From Castellaniella sp036379515 (GTDB lineage: Bacteria > Pseudomonadota > Gammaproteobacteria > Burkholderiales > Burkholderiaceae_B), in assembly GCF_036379515.1 (NCBI RefSeq), contig NZ_DASVGN010000031.1, positions 167,665 through 231,664 on the forward strand: a stretch of 64,000 nt of DNA, read 5' to 3'. Numbering within the stretch: the stretch's first letter is position 1; each line of letters starts with the position of its first letter. Made by a program: the position numbers and the translations under genes. Shown piece after piece: positions 51,373 to 63,073 of the stretch. The notes beneath the pieces are model-generated. The model had not been told where the DNA came from. It worked only from the letters and a program-made list of their open reading frames with translations, and made no database searches.

Positions 51373-54264
51373 TCAGTTCTCTCTCAGGGTGACAGGTGCT
51401 GCGGGTTCCGTGATGTTGCGATGGAAACGAAGTGATTGGTGGGCCAGCGCCACCAGGATCAGCAAGGTGGCACCCACGACCAGAAGGTAGACGCCGATGT
51501 CGAAGAACAGGACGCTGGAGAGGTGGATGAAGCCCACTCCGGGCAGCCATAGATGGGCTCCGTAAGCCGACAGCAGCGGCAGGCCCAGCCACTCGGCCGA
51601 CAGCGCGACTCCCCCCGCCAAAATCAAGCCCCAGGCAATCCAGGCTTGAGGTCGGATCAGCGGCCGTGCTTCAACCCACAGGATGCCACCCACCATGTAT
51701 TGAAGGATGATGCCCGTGGCCATGACCAGCCCGCCTACGAAGCCACCACCGGGCTGGCTATGGCCGCGCAACAGGAAGTACAGCGAGACCAGCGTTGAAA
51801 TGGGCAGCAGCAGGCGCACCAGCACCGTCGGGATACGCATGGGGCCCGCGGGAAGCAGGGCGTCAGGGTTCGACTCAAGGCGTGGCTCGTTGTGCCGCGC
51901 CGGCGTCGTGAGGGTTTCGGCAGGGGGGCGAAAACGTCTCAGTAGTGCGTAGACCGTGAGTGCCACGATGGCGAGCACGGTGATCTCGCCAAAGGTGTCG
52001 AAGGCCCGGAAGTCCACCAGAATCACATTGACGACGTTGGTGCCGCCACCCAGTGGCCAGGCTTGCTGCACGAAGAAGGCGGAAATGCCGGGCGGGGTGC
52101 TGGGACGTACCATCATCACGTAGGCCAGCGTAGCCAGACCTGTTCCGCCGGCGGCAGCGACCAGAAAGTCACGTGTTCTGCGTGCACGGGCGCGTCTTTG
52201 CGTCGGATCGGAGAATTCCTCGATGCGGGGTGGTAGCCAGCGCAAACCCAGCAACAGCAGGATTGTGGTCGCCACCTCCACCGCGAGCTGGGTCAGCGCA
52301 AGATCGGGTGCCGAGAGCCAGGCAAAGGTCACGCAGGTAATGAACCCGGTTGCGCCGGCCAGCATGAGTGACGCCAGCCGATGGTATTTGGCCTGGTGGG
52401 CAGCTGCCAGTGCGCAGGCGGCGCCCGCCAGCCACATCAGGCCAAAGGAGGGCGAGGCGGCGGAGCCTTGGGTCTGGATGGGCCACCAGCCGCTCGCCAG
52501 GAGAGGCAGTGCAGCCGCTGCCGCCGTGCACAGGATGAGCCACAGGACCTGGGACTGCAGGCGTGTCGTCTGCAATTTTGACAGAAGCCAGGCACTTCCG
52601 GCCGCAGTGGCTTCCAGTCCATTCTCGAAGCTTCTGCGTCCGTCCAGACGGTAGATGAACGGTACGCGGCCCGGTACCCGCCGATCGTGTTCACGCAACA
52701 GATGATAGAGTACGACTCCTGCTCCCATGGCGATGAGACTCATCATCAGGGGCAGGTTGAATCCGTGCCAGAGTTGCAGGCTGTAGTCGGGCAGCACGCC
52801 ACCCAGGATCCCGTGCAGCGCCAGCTGCAGTGCAGGACCCAGGGTAAGCGCGGGAAAGATGCCTACGCTCAGGCACATGAGGACCAGCACGCCGCAGGGT
52901 ATCAGCATCATGGTGGCAGGATCGTGCGGCGTGCGTGGCAAGTCGGTGGAGCGCGCCCCGAAGAACACCTGCAGAATCAGTCGAAGCGAGTAAGCCACGC
53001 TGAAGGCTCCAGCAATCACCGCCATCGTGGGCAGGCCCCAACGGCTCGCCCAGTGCCCCGTGATGAAGACAGTTTCTGCAAAGAACATTTCTTTGGAAAT
53101 GAATCCGTTCAGCAGTGGTACACCGGCCATGGCTGCGGCGGATACTGCTGCCAGCGTGGCGGTGATTGGCATGAGTCGGCGCAACCCCGAAAGGCGTATC
53201 AGATCCCGCGTCCCGCTTTCGTGGTCGACGATGCCTGCCGCCATGAAGAGCGATGCCTTGAAGGTGGCGTGATTGATCATGTGGAAGACGGCGGCCACCA
53301 GGGCGAGCCGGCTGTTCATGCCCAGCAGCAGCGTGATGAGCCCGAGGTGGCTGATCGTGGAGTAGGCCAGCACGCCCTTCATGTCACGTTGGAAGGTCGC
53401 CGCGTAGGCCCCCAGCAGCAATGAGCACAGGCCCGATCCGCCGATGATCCAGGTCCACCAGTCCGTACCCGAGAAAATGGGCCAGAAGCGGGCGAGCAGG
53501 AAGACGCCCGCCTTCACCATGGTGGCGGAATGCAGGTAGGCCGACACCGGGGTTGGTGCAGCCATCGCATTGGGTAGCCAGAAATGGAATGGGAACTGGG
53601 CGCTCTTGGTGAGTGCTGCCAGTGCCAGGAGGACGAGCAAAATCGGATACCAGCGATGACTGCGGATCGCGGGAGCGGCTGCCAGTACGGCATCCAGGTC
53701 GTAACTGCCCACGATGTGGCCGATGATGAGCATGCTGGCCAGCAGGCAGAAGCCGCCCGCACCTGTCACCAGCAGCGCCATGCGCGCGCCGCGTCGGGCC
53801 TCGCTGCGGTGGTGCCAGTAGGCGATGAGCATGAAAGAAGTCAGGCTGGTGAGTTCCCAGAACACCAGGAGCTGGATGAGGTTGCCCGACAGAACGACCC
53901 CCAGCATGGCGCCCATGAAGGCTTGCAGAAAGGCAAAGAATCGCGGTGCTGGGTCTTTCTCGGAAAGGTAGTAGTGGGCGTATAGCGAGATCAGTGCGCC
54001 CATGAGGGTGATCAATAGCGCAAACAGCCAGGCGTACCCGTCCATGCGCAGGGTCAGTTCCACCCCTTGGGTTGGAATCCAGGAAACGGCGTGCTTGATC
54101 ACGCCTTGGTGAGCGACTTCAGGGGTAAGCAGGCCGGTGAGTGCAAGGCTTGTCAGAGCCGAAAAGCCGGCCAGCCAGGCGCCTGAGCGGCGCGCGTGCG
54201 CGGGCAGCAGCGCTGCGCACAGGCTGCCCGCGAAAGGAATGAGCACGATCAGGGACAGGAACAT
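51373..54264 (-). CDS. mnhA: Mrp/Pha antiporter fused subunits A and B
   Basis: A 963-residue membrane protein. Residues 1 to about 800 are the NuoL-like subunit A (FWELTSLTSFMLIAYWHH, TKSAQFPFHFWLPNAMAAPTPVSAYLHSA, then the MbhD/E-like part VILVDFRAFDTFGE). From about 825 a complete MnhB domain follows (RGHSQPGGGFVGGLVMATG). The fused form marks group 2 (Pha-type) complexes. The operon then runs C, D, E, F, G. The complex exchanges Na+ or K+ for protons and supports pH and salt tolerance. Confidence 0.93.
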   Translation of the reverse strand: MFLSLIVLIPFAGSLCAALLPAHARRSGAWLAGFSALTSLALTGLLTPEVAHQGVIKHAVSWIPTQGVELTLRMDGYAWLFALLITLMGALISLYAHYYLSEKDPAPRFFAFLQAFMGAMLGVVLSGNLIQLLVFWELTSLTSFMLIAYWHHRSEARRGARMALLVTGAGGFCLLASMLIIGHIVGSYDLDAVLAAAPAIRSHRWYPILLVLLALAALTKSAQFPFHFWLPNAMAAPTPVSAYLHSATMVKAGVFLLARFWPIFSGTDWWTWIIGGSGLCSLLLGAYAATFQRDMKGVLAYSTISHLGLITLLLGMNSRLALVAAVFHMINHATFKASLFMAAGIVDHESGTRDLIRLSGLRRLMPITATLAAVSAAAMAGVPLLNGFISKEMFFAETVFITGHWASRWGLPTMAVIAGAFSVAYSLRLILQVFFGARSTDLPRTPHDPATMMLIPCGVLVLMCLSVGIFPALTLGPALQLALHGILGGVLPDYSLQLWHGFNLPLMMSLIAMGAGVVLYHLLREHDRRVPGRVPFIYRLDGRRSFENGLEATAAGSAWLLSKLQTTRLQSQVLWLILCTAAAAALPLLASGWWPIQTQGSAASPSFGLMWLAGAACALAAAHQAKYHRLASLMLAGATGFITCVTFAWLSAPDLALTQLAVEVATTILLLLGLRWLPPRIEEFSDPTQRRARARRTRDFLVAAAGGTGLATLAYVMMVRPSTPPGISAFFVQQAWPLGGGTNVVNVILVDFRAFDTFGEITVLAIVALTVYALLRRFRPPAETLTTPARHNEPRLESNPDALLPAGPMRIPTVLVRLLLPISTLVSLYFLLRGHSQPGGGFVGGLVMATGIILQYMVGGILWVEARPLIRPQAWIAWGLILAGGVALSAEWLGLPLLSAYGAHLWLPGVGFIHLSSVLFFDIGVYLLVVGATLLILVALAHQSLRFHRNITEPAAPVTLREN

Positions 54265-54377
54265 CCAGGAGGGTCAGTAGAAGACCACGGGAGTCGGGGC
54301 TTTCCTGCCTCATGATACGCGAATGGCTCCGGGCAGCCGATCAGCCACGAAATCCAGAATTGGCACCGAGCGGTTGA

Positions 54378-55712
54378 TTACTTGGGAAGTACGGCGGCAA
54401 GCCTATGCAATGCCCGTCGGTATTGGCGCAGCGCTTGCGCCAGGTTCCAGGTGAGCCCGGCTGCCGACATCAGCAGGCAGGGGCCGGCCAGCCAAGTGGC
54501 GAGATTGACTCCCAGCGCGGCCAAGGCCCAGGTCAACACGACCAGCACGTGCGCGCCCCATTGCATGCGGGCGTGCCGTTCGGGAATGTAGTCTGCCATT
54601 TTGGGCAAGGCCTTGGCGATGCGCCGGCCCAGCGCCATCTGGCCTGGTGGCAGCACGATGGCTGCTTGGGCGTGCGTCCACAAGAGAAAAGGGATGATCT
54701 TGTAGAGCATGCCGTTGACGGCCGACCCCAGTACACCTACGACGAAGAGTATCCCTGCCGTGTAGGCTGGCTGGGTTGAAGGTCCTTCGGCCATCATTCC
54801 CAACACACCGCAGCAGACGAGGCTGGCCAGGCTGGCGTACCAGAAAAGAGTGGTGGACTCTGGCGTCGGACGTTTGCGGGTATGCAGGCGTTGCCAGGTT
54901 ACGGCGGCCCAGATGAGATACACCATGGCGAGCAGCGTCACGGCTGCCACGTGTCCAAGGTGCGCGCCCGCAGGCTTCAGGATGGCGGCCGCGCTCCATG
55001 CGACCAGTAGAACGACGATCCCCCATGGCGCGAAGCGCGTGAGCCAGGCGGGATAGAGTTCTGTCACCTGGAAGATGGGCAGCAGTTGAAAGGACATGCC
55101 CATGAGCAATAGCCCGCCCCAACCTAGCAACCCCCACAGGGCATGGCCGTCGACCCAGCGCGCAGGCGCGGGGACCCCTTGGCTTCGTAGACTTGCCAGA
55201 GTCAGTCCAATCACTGCCGTGAGCGCCAATGCGAGCAGCGCGCCTCGGACTGGCACCAGGATCTCGCGCGCTCCTGCATAGACGGACTGCCGTTGTGCCC
55301 ACAGGGCGTGGGCCAACGCCACCAAGTAAGTGCCGAAGGCGATCGCCAGTAGCAGAACGGCGGCCTTCCAGCCGCGTGACCATTGCCACAGGAATCCTGC
55401 CGCCAGCAATAAGGTACCGGCTGTGAGCGCAGCGTGGACGCTATGGGCGATCGGTCGGGTGGGGGTCGCGCGTACGTTGCACGCGACTGTCAGGATCTGC
55501 AGCAATGCACCCAGCATGGCGCTGCCCAGAATGCCCAGCGTCCAGAGATGAGTGAGCGCGAGACTTGCGGGTGACCAGCGCGAGGCGAAGATTTCAGGTC
55601 CCATCCAGCTGGCCAGCGCGCCAGCCAGCAGGGCGAACAGAGGCACGTTCAGGAAGAACGGAAGCGGCACCGCCAGAGGCGGTGTCTTGTCGAAATCCAG
55701 GGCGCGCTGCAT
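54378..55712 (-). CDS. Multi-pass membrane protein, heme-oxidase subunit I/NnrS-like
   Basis: A 444-residue protein with about twelve hydrophobic spans and histidines at regular positions within them: LALTHLWTLGILG, IAHSVHAAL, LVALAHALW, VDGHALWGLLGWG, GAHLGHVA and WTHAQAA. This pattern recalls the heme-binding subunit I of cytochrome oxidases and the NnrS family tied to nitric oxide stress, but the copper-site motifs are not seen. It is third in an operon with two DUF2249-like genes (3 bases apart). A role in nitrogen-oxide or low-oxygen metabolism is inference. Confidence 0.65.
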   Translation of the reverse strand: MQRALDFDKTPPLAVPLPFFLNVPLFALLAGALASWMGPEIFASRWSPASLALTHLWTLGILGSAMLGALLQILTVACNVRATPTRPIAHSVHAALTAGTLLLAAGFLWQWSRGWKAAVLLLAIAFGTYLVALAHALWAQRQSVYAGAREILVPVRGALLALALTAVIGLTLASLRSQGVPAPARWVDGHALWGLLGWGGLLLMGMSFQLLPIFQVTELYPAWLTRFAPWGIVVLLVAWSAAAILKPAGAHLGHVAAVTLLAMVYLIWAAVTWQRLHTRKRPTPESTTLFWYASLASLVCCGVLGMMAEGPSTQPAYTAGILFVVGVLGSAVNGMLYKIIPFLLWTHAQAAIVLPPGQMALGRRIAKALPKMADYIPERHARMQWGAHVLVVLTWALAALGVNLATWLAGPCLLMSAAGLTWNLAQALRQYRRALHRLAAVLPK

Positions 55713-55715
55713 GGC

Positions 55716-55940
55716 TCAGTTGCGCCAGATCGTCACGCGGTAGTGGGGGCCTTCAAATGTACAGGCGTGTTCGAAGCCTTCACGGGCAAGGATGACATAG
55801 AGCGGAAAGGGTTCCCGATCCACCCACAGTTGCAGCCGCTGGCCAGCAGGCAGATCGGCCAGTGCATCCAGGCACTGTTCCAGCGGTTCTGGTGCGGGTA
55901 GGCCCCGTACGTCCAGGGTGAGGTCGGGAAGTGTCGTCAC
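55716..55940 (-). CDS. DUF2249-like small protein (TusA-like fold)
   Basis: A 74-residue cytosolic protein beginning LPDLTLDVRGLPAPEPLEQC, the TusA-like beta-strand and proline turn, and ending with HYRVTIWRN as DUF2249 proteins do. The single Cys in PLEQCL is not at the TusA catalytic position. GTG start, overlapping the preceding DUF2249 gene (GTGA). Function unknown; members often sit with denitrification genes. Confidence 0.75.
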   Translation of the reverse strand: MTTLPDLTLDVRGLPAPEPLEQCLDALADLPAGQRLQLWVDREPFPLYVILAREGFEHACTFEGPHYRVTIWRN

Positions 55941-56197
55941 GCGACGATATGAAAGTCGATCACGATTTCCCCCGGGTTGCGGGCAAGGTATTCGAATTCG
56001 ATGTTTTCGCCGAAGTGATCCTTGAGCTGCTGCAGCAACGGCAGAGGGTCGTGGTCGTTGCAGAAGCGCATGGTCTCGCCAGGCTGCAAGGCCGACAGCG
56101 CCCCGAAGATTGCCGCGTGGCGAAAACGCTTGGCAATGCCGCGGGCATCCAGTGGGTAGGTGTTTTCGGCGAACATGGGAATAGCGTCAGAGGCCAC
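55937..56197 (-). CDS. DUF2249 family protein
   Basis: An 86-residue protein with YPLDARGIAKRFRHAAIFGAL, ETMRFCNDHDPLPLLQQL and an ending EIVIDFHI, the pattern of DUF2249 (TusA-like fold with an HDP motif). GTG at 56197 has AGGA upstream; ATG at 56176 is the alternative. First gene of a three-gene operon with the second DUF2249 protein and the membrane protein. Confidence 0.8.
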   Translation of the reverse strand: MASDAIPMFAENTYPLDARGIAKRFRHAAIFGALSALQPGETMRFCNDHDPLPLLQQLKDHFGENIEFEYLARNPGEIVIDFHIVA

Positions 56198-56315
56198 GGT
56201 GCATCATCCTGATAAGGTCAAAAGTGAAGCGATTATAGGGGCCTGCAAACACTGGTCAGGGGTAGAACCCTACGCTGGATGGGGGTGTCTGCTTGGTCGT
56301 CGGCAGTGTGCCACC

Positions 56316-56519
56316 TCAGGTATGCGTCGTTTCTTCGGTAGTGGCCTGTTCCGGATGACGTTCCGACCAGGCTTTGACGGCCGTCTGCCAGCGGCGCCGT
56401 TCTTCGGCGTAGGTGTCGAAGACGCACGGCGTGCAGCCGTTGCCGCAGCATTCATTGAGGTCGGGCTCTATGGGTTCTTCCGGACGAGGGTCGTCGTTTG
56501 CGTCAGTTGCGTCAGACAT
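56316..56519 (-). CDS. Small cysteine protein, oxidoreductase-like N-terminal family
   Basis: A 67-residue acidic protein whose core ECCGNGCTPCVFDTYAEE holds four cysteines (CC-x3-C-x2-C), the mark of the oxidoreductase-like (Oxidored-like) domain found at the N-terminus of some eukaryotic and as a free small protein in many proteobacteria. It may bind metal or an Fe-S cluster. It follows the amidotransferase gene by 20 bases. Confidence 0.75.
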   Translation of the reverse strand: MSDATDANDDPRPEEPIEPDLNECCGNGCTPCVFDTYAEERRRWQTAVKAWSERHPEQATTEETTHT

Positions 56520-56539
56520 GATTGTGAAGGAGCAGGAAT

Positions 56540-57370
56540 TCAGGCACAGGCCAGATTTTGCCAGTTGGCGCGCTGTATGTCTTCCGGGATGTCGATGCGC
56601 TGTCGCAGGCGCGGTTCGCCGTCGGCAAACAGCATGAGTTCACCGGGCTGGAAGCGCGTCCAGGTTTCATTGTCGGTGAGCGGGCGCGTCGTGATGACCG
56701 AGACGCGATCGCCTTCAGCGTGCGTTCGGGCAAAGTCGACCGTCATGTCGGCATCGATCAGGTGCGCCGCGTGAAATGGCCAAGCACGCGTGATGTAGTG
56801 CAGTTGCGTCGAGCAATGCGCCATCAGGCAGCGGCCGTTGGAGAGCAGAAAGTTGAATACGCCGTAGCGTGTCAGTTCCTGGGTCATGTCGGCAACCGCT
56901 TCAAACAGCCTGGCGTCGTCGGGTTCGGCCATGCCGAAGCGCATGCGCAGGCCTTCCATCATGAAGCAGAAGGCGCGTTCGCTGTCAGTTTGGCCCATGG
57001 GCAGGTAGTCGCCGCGCAGCGCCGGGTCAAAGTCCTTCAGGTCGCCGTTGTGGGCGAACAGCCAGTGGCGCCCCCAGTGCTCCCGCACGAAGGGGTGGCA
57101 ATTCTCGAGCTCGAGTGCCCCCTGTGTGGCCTTGCGGATGTGGGCAATGACGTTGCGCGACTTGATGGGGTAGTGCTTGATGAGCTCGGCGACAGGCGAA
57201 CGGCAGCAGGGTGCGTTGTCCAGAAAGCATCGCGAGCCGCGGTTCTCGTAGAAGGCGATACCGAAGCCGTCGGCGTGATGATCGGTGCCGCCTCCACGGG
57301 CCGCAAACCCCGTAAAGGAGAAGGTGATATCCGTGGGCGTCGCGCAATTCATGCCCAGTAGCTGACACAT
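56540..57370 (-). CDS. Class II glutamine amidotransferase (YafJ-like)
   Basis: A 276-residue Ntn-hydrolase with the nucleophile C2 at the N-terminus (MCQLLGMNC), and family stretches DGFGIAFYE, HIRKATQG and FAHNGDL. It is a stand-alone glutaminase domain as in YafJ, with no synthase part, so the acceptor of the ammonia is unknown. It is divergent from clpB. Confidence 0.88.
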   Translation of the reverse strand: MCQLLGMNCATPTDITFSFTGFAARGGGTDHHADGFGIAFYENRGSRCFLDNAPCCRSPVAELIKHYPIKSRNVIAHIRKATQGALELENCHPFVREHWGRHWLFAHNGDLKDFDPALRGDYLPMGQTDSERAFCFMMEGLRMRFGMAEPDDARLFEAVADMTQELTRYGVFNFLLSNGRCLMAHCSTQLHYITRAWPFHAAHLIDADMTVDFARTHAEGDRVSVITTRPLTDNETWTRFQPGELMLFADGEPRLRQRIDIPEDIQRANWQNLACA

Positions 57371-57378
57371 GGCAGGCA

Positions 57379-57418
57379 GGCCTGATCCTGGAATTCAGGC
57401 CGCAGCATGCGGCCTTTT
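57379..57418. repeat. Two overlapping inverted repeats between the amidotransferase and clpB
   Basis: GGCCTGA (57379-57385) pairs with TCAGGCC (57395-57401), and AGGCCGC (57397-57403) pairs with GCGGCCT (57409-57415), followed by TTT. They share five bases, so only one can form at a time. Confidence 0.5.
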
Positions 57419-57513
57419 GACATAACTGTACGAATTGTAGATCTGCCATTAGGGGCATGACCAGATATAAGCTTATAGGTGAGTCGCCGCTGCAACGTTT
57501 GTACCTGCAAGTC

Positions 57514-57543
57514 CTTGAAAAAGCGGCGAGTCGACCGCATCTA
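57514..57543 (+). promoter_or_regulatory. Sigma-32 (heat-shock) promoter of clpB
   Basis: CTTGAAA (57514-57520), 14 bases, CCGCATCTA (57535-57543) matches the RpoH consensus CTTGAAA / CCCCATNTA with a single mismatch. It lies 47 bases before clpB. Confidence 0.85.
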
Positions 57544-57589
57544 TGGGGCATTGGGGCGTGAGCCCCCGCCCTTTTTGGGAACACTCACC

Positions 57590-60174
<2,585 letters not shown>

Positions 60175-60175
<1 letters not shown>

Positions 60176-60196
60176 GCCCTGCGGAGCGCAGGGGCT
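60175..60196. terminator. Weak hairpin between convergent clpB and glnE
   Basis: AGCCCTGCG (60175-60183) pairs with CGCAGGGGCT (60187-60196) with one bulged G. No T-run follows, so an intrinsic terminator is doubtful. Confidence 0.3.
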
Positions 60197-60219
60197 GGCG
60201 CGGTCGTGCGGGTGCCGAT

Positions 60220-62973
60220 CTAATCTGCACCTAGTACGTGCCGCCAGAGTGCGTGTACCGCAGTGCGTTCGGGCTGCAATTCGGACTGTGGCACGCGCGC
60301 CTTCTCGGCGCCTTGCAGGCGTAGTGCATGTTGGCGGCGCCGCAGCACCCGGTACGCATCGGCTGCCTGCGTGGCCAGATCTTCGGGGATCAGGCCTGCT
60401 CGCGCAGCCAGACCCAGCAGGGCGATGTTGCCCAGGTTGTTCAACAGCTCAGGATGATGGATGGACTGCGTGAGCACCAGGAATTGGGTGATGAATTCAA
60501 TGTCCACCATGCCGCCCCGGTCGTGCTTGAGGTCGAAGTCTGCGCTACGGTTCGGGTGGCCCTGCGAGATCTTCGCCCGCATGGAGAGCACTTCGGCGCG
60601 TAGGGCATCGACGTCACGCGGCAGCAGCAGAATATGCTCGCGGATGGCGTCGAAACGCTTGCCGATGGCGGTGTCGCCCGCAACGAACCGCGCGCGTGTC
60701 AGCGCCTGATGCTCCCAGGGCCAGGCCTGGTTCAGCTGGTAATGCTCGAAGGCTGAAACCGGGACGGCCAGCAGGCCTGCATCGCCGTCTGGCCTCAGCC
60801 GCAGGTCGATTTCGTACATGCGGCCCGATGAGGTCAGCGTCGCCAGCCATGACGCCATACGTCGTCCCAGCTTGGCGTAGCGTTCGCTGGCTTCTTGGTC
60901 GGGGTCGTCGTACAGAAAGACCAGGTCCAGATCCGACGCATAGCCCAGTTCTTTGCCGCCCAGCTTGCCGTACGCGATGATCGCAAAGTGCGGTGTGCCC
61001 GGGCTTGTGCGCAGCGCGCGCGGCAGAACCTGAGGCCAGACTCGGTGGATGGTTTCGCTCAGCAGCAGGTCGGCCAGCGCGGAAAGATAGTCGGCCAGGC
61101 GTTCTATGCTCAGGACGTTTTCCAGGTCTTGCGCGAGCAGTTGAAAGGTAACCTGGTGCTGCAGGTCACGCATGAGGTTCATCTGCTGCTCGACGTCGGG
61201 CTGCCCGTCGGGCAGGACGCAGGCGTCCAGATCGTTGCGCAGCTGTTCGGCAATGGCAGGGAAGTCCGGAGCCTGCATCAGGCTGTGCCATTCGATGAGG
61301 CTGTCGAGCAGCAAAGGGTAGCGTGTGAGGTATTGGGAGGCCCAGGGGCTTGCGCTTACGATGCGCGTGATGCGAGCCAGAGTTTCCGGGTATTCGGCCA
61401 TGAGTGCCAGGTAGGCGCTGCGCTGTGCGATGTGCTCGACCAGATTGAGCAACCGTTGCAGGGTTTCGACGGGTGCAAGGGTGCGTGCGGCCTCGTTCAC
61501 CAGCGGGGGCATGAGTGCCGCCACGCGTTTTTGGCTGGTAAGGGGCAAGCTGCCGATGCGGTGGCTCTCGAGAAGTGTGTCCACGCGCTCTTGCATGTCG
61601 GTGGCCAACCGATCGGATAAGGTGGCTGGAGGCGTAGGCGTGGCGGTCTGTGGGGCGCCCGGGTCGTCGTCCCCCATGCCGGCAATGCGGAAAGCATTGT
61701 GAAAGCAGTCGGAGACCAGCGCTCTGTGCTGATCGAGTTCGGCCTGGAAGGCTGCCGCGCTCGTAAAACCCATCGTCTGTGCGAGCGCCTCGGTGTCTTC
61801 CGGAGTGTTTGGCAGCAGGTGGGTCTGTTCATCCTCGCGGTATTGAAGGCGGTGTTCGACGCGACGCAGGAATACGTAGGCTGCCTCCAGTGCGTCCGCC
61901 TGCTTGCTTTCAAGGATCTTGGCGCGTCGTTGTCGGTGCAACGCAGACAGCAGGTTGCGCTGCTGCAAAGAGGGTTGGCGTCCGCCACGGATCAGCTGAT
62001 TGAGTTGCACCACGAATTCGATTTCGCGGATGCCACCCTCTCCCAGCTTGATGTTCTGGCGGGTATCGACTCCGCTGCGGGCACGCGCGCGGCGCTGCCA
62101 GTCGGTGCGGATACGCTCGCGCAGGCCGCGTAGCGAGGCCAGGGCGTCGAAGTCGAAATATTTGCGGTAAACAAAGGGAGCGCGCAATGCTTCGAGTTCG
62201 CGTGCCTGGGCTTCGAAGGTGATGTCGTCGAACAGGGGGCAGTTGATGAGGCGCGCCTTGAGCCAGGCGTAACGTTCCCATTCGCGCCCTTGAGCGACCA
62301 GGTAGTTTTCCAACGCCGCCAGGCTCCACGCGAGCGGGCCGCTGTCACCGTCCGGGCGTAGTCGAAGGTCGGTGCGAAATACGTAGCCGTTGGCATCGAG
62401 CTCCGAGAGCAGGGTGGTCATGAGGCGACAGACCTTGCCGTAGAACTCGTGGTGGCTGATGCGGCGGCGGCCGTCGGTCTCACCTTCTTCGTCATAGAGC
62501 ACGATCAGATCGATGTCCGAGGACACGTTCAACTCACGTCCGCCGAGTTTTCCCATCCCCAGGATGAGCAAGTCTTGCGGCGCGCCGGTCACCGGGTGGC
62601 GCGGCAGGCCGTGCGTATCGGCCAGGGTGTGCAGGGCGCAGGCGTAGGCTTGCCCCACCGCCAGGTCCGCCAGCAGGGACATCGCGATTACAACCTCATG
62701 CAAGGGTGCGGCACCGTTGATGTCGCGCACCATGAGCGTTGTAAAAACGCGCGCTCTCAAGTGCCGCAGGGCAGCCTGCAACGTTTCTTTCGCAAGGGGC
62801 TGGCCCCCCGTGTCGCCTGTCAGCTCTTGCCACCAGTCCTGCAGGGTCTTGCGCGTGACGGGCTGCTTCGCGTCGCGCGCCAGTCTGGCCCCATGGTCGG
62901 GGTGGGCCGTCAAATGGCGGCGCAACGCCCCGGACCATTGCAGGGCAGGCTTTAATATAATGGCGTCTGACAT
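60220..62973 (-). CDS. glnE: Bifunctional glutamine synthetase adenylyltransferase/deadenylase
   Basis: Attaches and removes AMP on glutamine synthetase in response to PII and glutamine. The 917-residue protein contains two nucleotidyltransferase domains, marked by GKLGGKELGYASDLDL (second in gene order on the 5' part: residues about 660 on) and GMGKLGGRELNVSSDIDL in the other half, each with the two metal aspartates (D-L/I-D). The ATG at 62973 gives MSDAIILKP; an earlier in-frame codon at 63045 would overlap the divergent yhdP leader. Length is normal (about 920-950). Confidence 0.94.
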   Translation of the reverse strand: MSDAIILKPALQWSGALRRHLTAHPDHGARLARDAKQPVTRKTLQDWWQELTGDTGGQPLAKETLQAALRHLRARVFTTLMVRDINGAAPLHEVVIAMSLLADLAVGQAYACALHTLADTHGLPRHPVTGAPQDLLILGMGKLGGRELNVSSDIDLIVLYDEEGETDGRRRISHHEFYGKVCRLMTTLLSELDANGYVFRTDLRLRPDGDSGPLAWSLAALENYLVAQGREWERYAWLKARLINCPLFDDITFEAQARELEALRAPFVYRKYFDFDALASLRGLRERIRTDWQRRARARSGVDTRQNIKLGEGGIREIEFVVQLNQLIRGGRQPSLQQRNLLSALHRQRRAKILESKQADALEAAYVFLRRVEHRLQYREDEQTHLLPNTPEDTEALAQTMGFTSAAAFQAELDQHRALVSDCFHNAFRIAGMGDDDPGAPQTATPTPPATLSDRLATDMQERVDTLLESHRIGSLPLTSQKRVAALMPPLVNEAARTLAPVETLQRLLNLVEHIAQRSAYLALMAEYPETLARITRIVSASPWASQYLTRYPLLLDSLIEWHSLMQAPDFPAIAEQLRNDLDACVLPDGQPDVEQQMNLMRDLQHQVTFQLLAQDLENVLSIERLADYLSALADLLLSETIHRVWPQVLPRALRTSPGTPHFAIIAYGKLGGKELGYASDLDLVFLYDDPDQEASERYAKLGRRMASWLATLTSSGRMYEIDLRLRPDGDAGLLAVPVSAFEHYQLNQAWPWEHQALTRARFVAGDTAIGKRFDAIREHILLLPRDVDALRAEVLSMRAKISQGHPNRSADFDLKHDRGGMVDIEFITQFLVLTQSIHHPELLNNLGNIALLGLAARAGLIPEDLATQAADAYRVLRRRQHALRLQGAEKARVPQSELQPERTAVHALWRHVLGAD

Positions 62974-63073
62974 GAGATCTGCCCGTGATTTGTGGGCGGG
63001 CCGGCGCAGCAGAAACCCGATGGGGCTTCCTGACCCAACTCGCAAGGGGTTCTAACATACTTCAAACAACGGC

